This document shows positions 61,740 to 64,000 of a DNA stretch of 64,000 nucleotides, one piece after another (position 1 is the first letter of the stretch; every line of letters begins with the position of its first letter). The notes beneath the pieces were generated by a model. The model searched no databases, was not told the origin of the DNA, and saw only the letters and a list, made by a program, of their open reading frames with translations. The position numbers and the translations under genes are program-made. The stretch comes from Dyadobacter sp. 676 (GTDB taxonomy: Bacteria > Bacteroidota > Bacteroidia > Cytophagales > Spirosomataceae): contig NZ_CP159289.1 of NCBI RefSeq assembly GCF_040448675.1, positions 1,178,001 to 1,242,000 on the forward strand. Reading direction: 5' to 3'.

Positions 61740-64000
61740 TAAAATCCAAAAGAAACATTCACGCCCATAGAGCGAACAGACGGCAATGCTCCACCTTCGA
61801 GCCCTTGCCAGTTGGTGATAGAATTGGTAATAGCCGTAGGGTCGACATGCTGGGAATTCGACTTCATAAGCCACAGGTTCCGGCCTACGAGCGATACCCG
61901 TACTTTGCTGAAAGGCGTTTTGGAAATCCAGCCGGCGGGAAGGTTATACCCGAAACTGATCTCGCGTAAATAAATATAGCTCGCGTCGATCACGTCGATA
62001 GCGTTGATATTGTAGCCACCGTTTCCATTGCTGCTGAAATGGTCGCGGGCATCGATCACCACGTCGTTGGGTGTGCCGTCTTCCTTCACACCTTCCGCGA
62101 TGATACCGTCCTCGCGAATGCTGCCTTCGGCGGTTTCTTCGAGGATACCTGTTTCACGACCGAACATCTGCGTGGTGGAGAAAAAGCTGCCGCTCTTCTG
62201 AAAATCGATTAACGCAGATAAATTAAAGCCTTTGTAACGGAAAGCATTGATCAACCCGCCCGTAAACGAAGGCAGTACCGAGCCGAGCACTTTCTGTTCG
62301 TCCGAACGCAGGTAAACCCCGTCCTCATTCACTACTTTCTGCCCTTTTTCATTGTATACAAAATCGTAACCTACAATGGAACCGAACGACTCTCCCTCCC
62401 GCGCTTCCAGCTGCACGGCGAACGGCGCACTGGCCAGTACCATCGTTTTCTGGTCGGCCGTCAGGCGAACGATCCTGTTTTTGTTCTTCGCCCAGTTGAG
62501 CGTTACATCCCACCTGAAATCCTCACCCGAAACCGGCGATGCGTTCAGGCTGATTTCAATGCCTTTGTTTTCCAGCAGGCCGGCATTAATGTATTTAAAG
62601 GTAGCACCCGTAGCAGCCGAGCGGCTGAGCGGGATGATCTGGTTTCTGGTACGACGGTTGTAATACGACACATTCACTCCCAGCCTATTATCAAACACCT
62701 TCATTTCGGTACCGAATTCATACTCCGAAGTAATCTCCGGTTTCAGGTCCGGGTTGGGCAACGTATTGGGCACCGACACCCGCGAGTCGGTGCCGAATGG
62801 CTGGTAAAGCTGGTAGGAAAGAACCGTGTTGTAAGGGTCGGTGTCGTTACCTACCTGCGCGAGCGCCGCGCGGAGTTTCAGAAAATTCAGCCAGTTGGCA
62901 TCGATAAGCCCCGACGCGATCCACGACACGGAGCCCGAAGGATAAAAATAGGAGTTATGCTTCACAGGCAATGTCGACGACCAGTCGTTACGCGCACCGA
63001 GATCCAGGAACAATATGTCTTTATAACCCAATGAAGAGGCCGCAAATACCGAATTAATGCGCTTTTTACTCTTCAAATCCGTAATATCCGGCCTGCCCAT
63101 CGAAGCCTCCAGACTGAACACATCCGAACTGAGCCCGTCCACCGTTTTCGAAATGAGCGTCGAGCCGGAGCGCGTCATCTGGTTAATGCCCAGGTTAGCA
63201 TTCCAGGAAAAGTCCCTGGCAAACAACCTGTTGTACGACAGCAATCCCTGAATGTTGTTTTCCAGGTGTGCGTATTTACTGAGCCAGTACTGCGAGGTAT
63301 ATTGCGAGCCGATCGCCACCCTTTCCTCCTGCGTTTCGAAATAAGTATCCGTCATGTATTTCAATTCGGCGGTTAAGCCTGTGGCCAGTTTGTAGCTGGC
63401 GGCGAGGTTTCCGAACACGCGCGTCCGGCCGTCCGTCTCATAGTTTTTATACCGCACCCAATAAGGATTGTTCGAAAACCGGGGTGTGGGATTAAACCAC
63501 GAGCTGCGGTTCCAGGTGAGCTGGGTGCCGTCGGGCAACTGGTATTCCTTCATTTTGTCAAAATCGATCTGCCGCTGGCCCCATTGCGTGAACTGCACCA
63601 TGACGTTAGCCCCGTCGTCGCCGTAACCTGTGCCCGGCCTCCCTTTCGCCGAATGCGTCACGAAATTGGCCGAGCCCGAGATAGTGAGGTTTTTGATGGC
63701 CTCGTAGCTGGCGTTGATGCTCGCATTGTGACGGACGAGTCTGGAATTGGGCAGAATAAATTTCTGGTCGAGATTGGAATACGAAATGCGGTACGAACCT
63801 TTGTCGGTGGCGCCGTCCAGGGATACGTTGTGGTTAAAAGTGCCCCCGGTTTCGAAAAAGCTCCTGATATTATCCGGCTGAGCCTTCCATGGCACCACTT
63901 TGCCAAAATCGGGATTTCCCCTCTCCTTGTCCCAGCTCCAATAGGGACGGTAAAGCTGCCCTTCGAACTTCGGTCCCCATGACTCGTCGGTAGCATATTG
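61739..64000 (-). CDS. SusC/RagA TonB-linked outer-membrane protein, 5'-truncated by window edge
   Basis: The frame is open to the window end, so only the C-terminal 753 residues of a protein normally about 1000-1100 are visible; the first residues, QYATDESWGPKFEGQLYRPY, belong to the family segment just after the plug domain. The rest is the barrel with typical segments (FLKLRAALAQVGNDTDPYNT, then VFDNRLGVNVSYYNRRTRNQI, and ending MGVNVSFGF). It forms a pair with the SusD gene, with translational overlap TAATG. The GTG at 63898 is an internal codon. Confidence 0.92.
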   Translation of the reverse strand, partial: QYATDESWGPKFEGQLYRPYWSWDKERGNPDFGKVVPWKAQPDNIRSFFETGGTFNHNVSLDGATDKGSYRISYSNLDQKFILPNSRLVRHNASINASYEAIKNLTISGSANFVTHSAKGRPGTGYGDDGANVMVQFTQWGQRQIDFDKMKEYQLPDGTQLTWNRSSWFNPTPRFSNNPYWVRYKNYETDGRTRVFGNLAASYKLATGLTAELKYMTDTYFETQEERVAIGSQYTSQYWLSKYAHLENNIQGLLSYNRLFARDFSWNANLGINQMTRSGSTLISKTVDGLSSDVFSLEASMGRPDITDLKSKKRINSVFAASSLGYKDILFLDLGARNDWSSTLPVKHNSYFYPSGSVSWIASGLIDANWLNFLKLRAALAQVGNDTDPYNTVLSYQLYQPFGTDSRVSVPNTLPNPDLKPEITSEYEFGTEMKVFDNRLGVNVSYYNRRTRNQIIPLSRSAATGATFKYINAGLLENKGIEISLNASPVSGEDFRWDVTLNWAKNKNRIVRLTADQKTMVLASAPFAVQLEAREGESFGSIVGYDFVYNEKGQKVVNEDGVYLRSDEQKVLGSVLPSFTGGLINAFRYKGFNLSALIDFQKSGSFFSTTQMFGRETGILEETAEGSIREDGIIAEGVKEDGTPNDVVIDARDHFSSNGNGGYNINAIDVIDASYIYLREISFGYNLPAGWISKTPFSKVRVSLVGRNLWLMKSNSQHVDPTAITNSITNWQGLEGGALPSVRSMGVNVSFGF

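Noticed and set aside
1..64000. Phage, transposon or integron island
   Set aside because: No transposase, integrase, att-like direct repeats or phage structural genes were seen anywhere in the window.

Overview
The window looks like a chromosomal segment from a Cytophagales-type member of the Bacteroidota, most like Dyadobacter or a close relative. This is inferred from a type IX secretion sorting domain, a SusC/SusD pair, a FecR/ECF sigma remnant, DUF1080 proteins, mid-range GC, and promoters of the TAnnTTTG type. No rRNA, tRNA, CRISPR array, prophage or insertion sequence was recognised.

Layout. Positions 1-16.6 kb hold mixed housekeeping and accessory genes: a surface protein with a T9SS partner, an aldo/keto reductase, a broken esterase, pirin, GNAT, an NmrA-like protein, an ArsR-SRPBCC-hydrolase operon with a double operator, two PhnB-like VOC proteins, a TlpA-like thioredoxin, a large vWA protein, a shortened AraC-like protein and a DUF1080 protein. 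Positions 17.2-28.3 kb carry a DNA-damage mutagenesis set. imuA is separated from imuB-dnaE2 by about 5.5 kb of unrelated genes, and a shortened dinD diverges from imuB. A 17-base motif is shared by the imuA and dinD/imuB upstream regions. Positions 28.3-40.4 kb hold an MpaB-type oxygenase, a DUF2809 remnant, a B12-binding radical SAM protein, a monooxygenase, a c-type cytochrome, an AraC regulator, a phosphoesterase, a DUF1080 protein, phospholipase C, DoxX, and a truncated sigma/FecR pair.

Positions 40.4-60.2 kb form a cobalamin locus under three cobalamin riboswitches. One minus-strand unit starts at about 56.9 kb: cobB, cobN fused to an N-terminal ferredoxin-like domain, a ChlI/ChlD-type chelatase, cobQ, an aminotransferase and cbiB. 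A second minus-strand unit starts at about 45.3 kb: a BtuF-like lipoprotein, PduO, cobU, cobT, cobS and a ribazole phosphatase. A divergent plus-strand unit at 57.0 kb encodes a Co/Ni transporter and a BtuB-like receptor. Together these cover metal uptake, cobalt insertion, amidation, adenosylation, nucleotide-loop assembly and corrinoid uptake. The ring-building methyltransferases are not in this window. Positions 60.2-64.0 kb hold a SusD gene and the 3' part of a SusC gene that runs off the end.

Two cross-cutting observations stand out. All three riboswitches carry a long hairpin built from the same GAATGA-type short repeat, in two structurally different contexts. Six genes (esterase, TonB-like lipoprotein, dnaE2, cytochrome c, DUF1080, cobN) each carry a single-base frameshift, four of them one extra base in a G/C run of 6-7. 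That pattern argues first for sequencing or assembly error and only second for real decay or phase variation.
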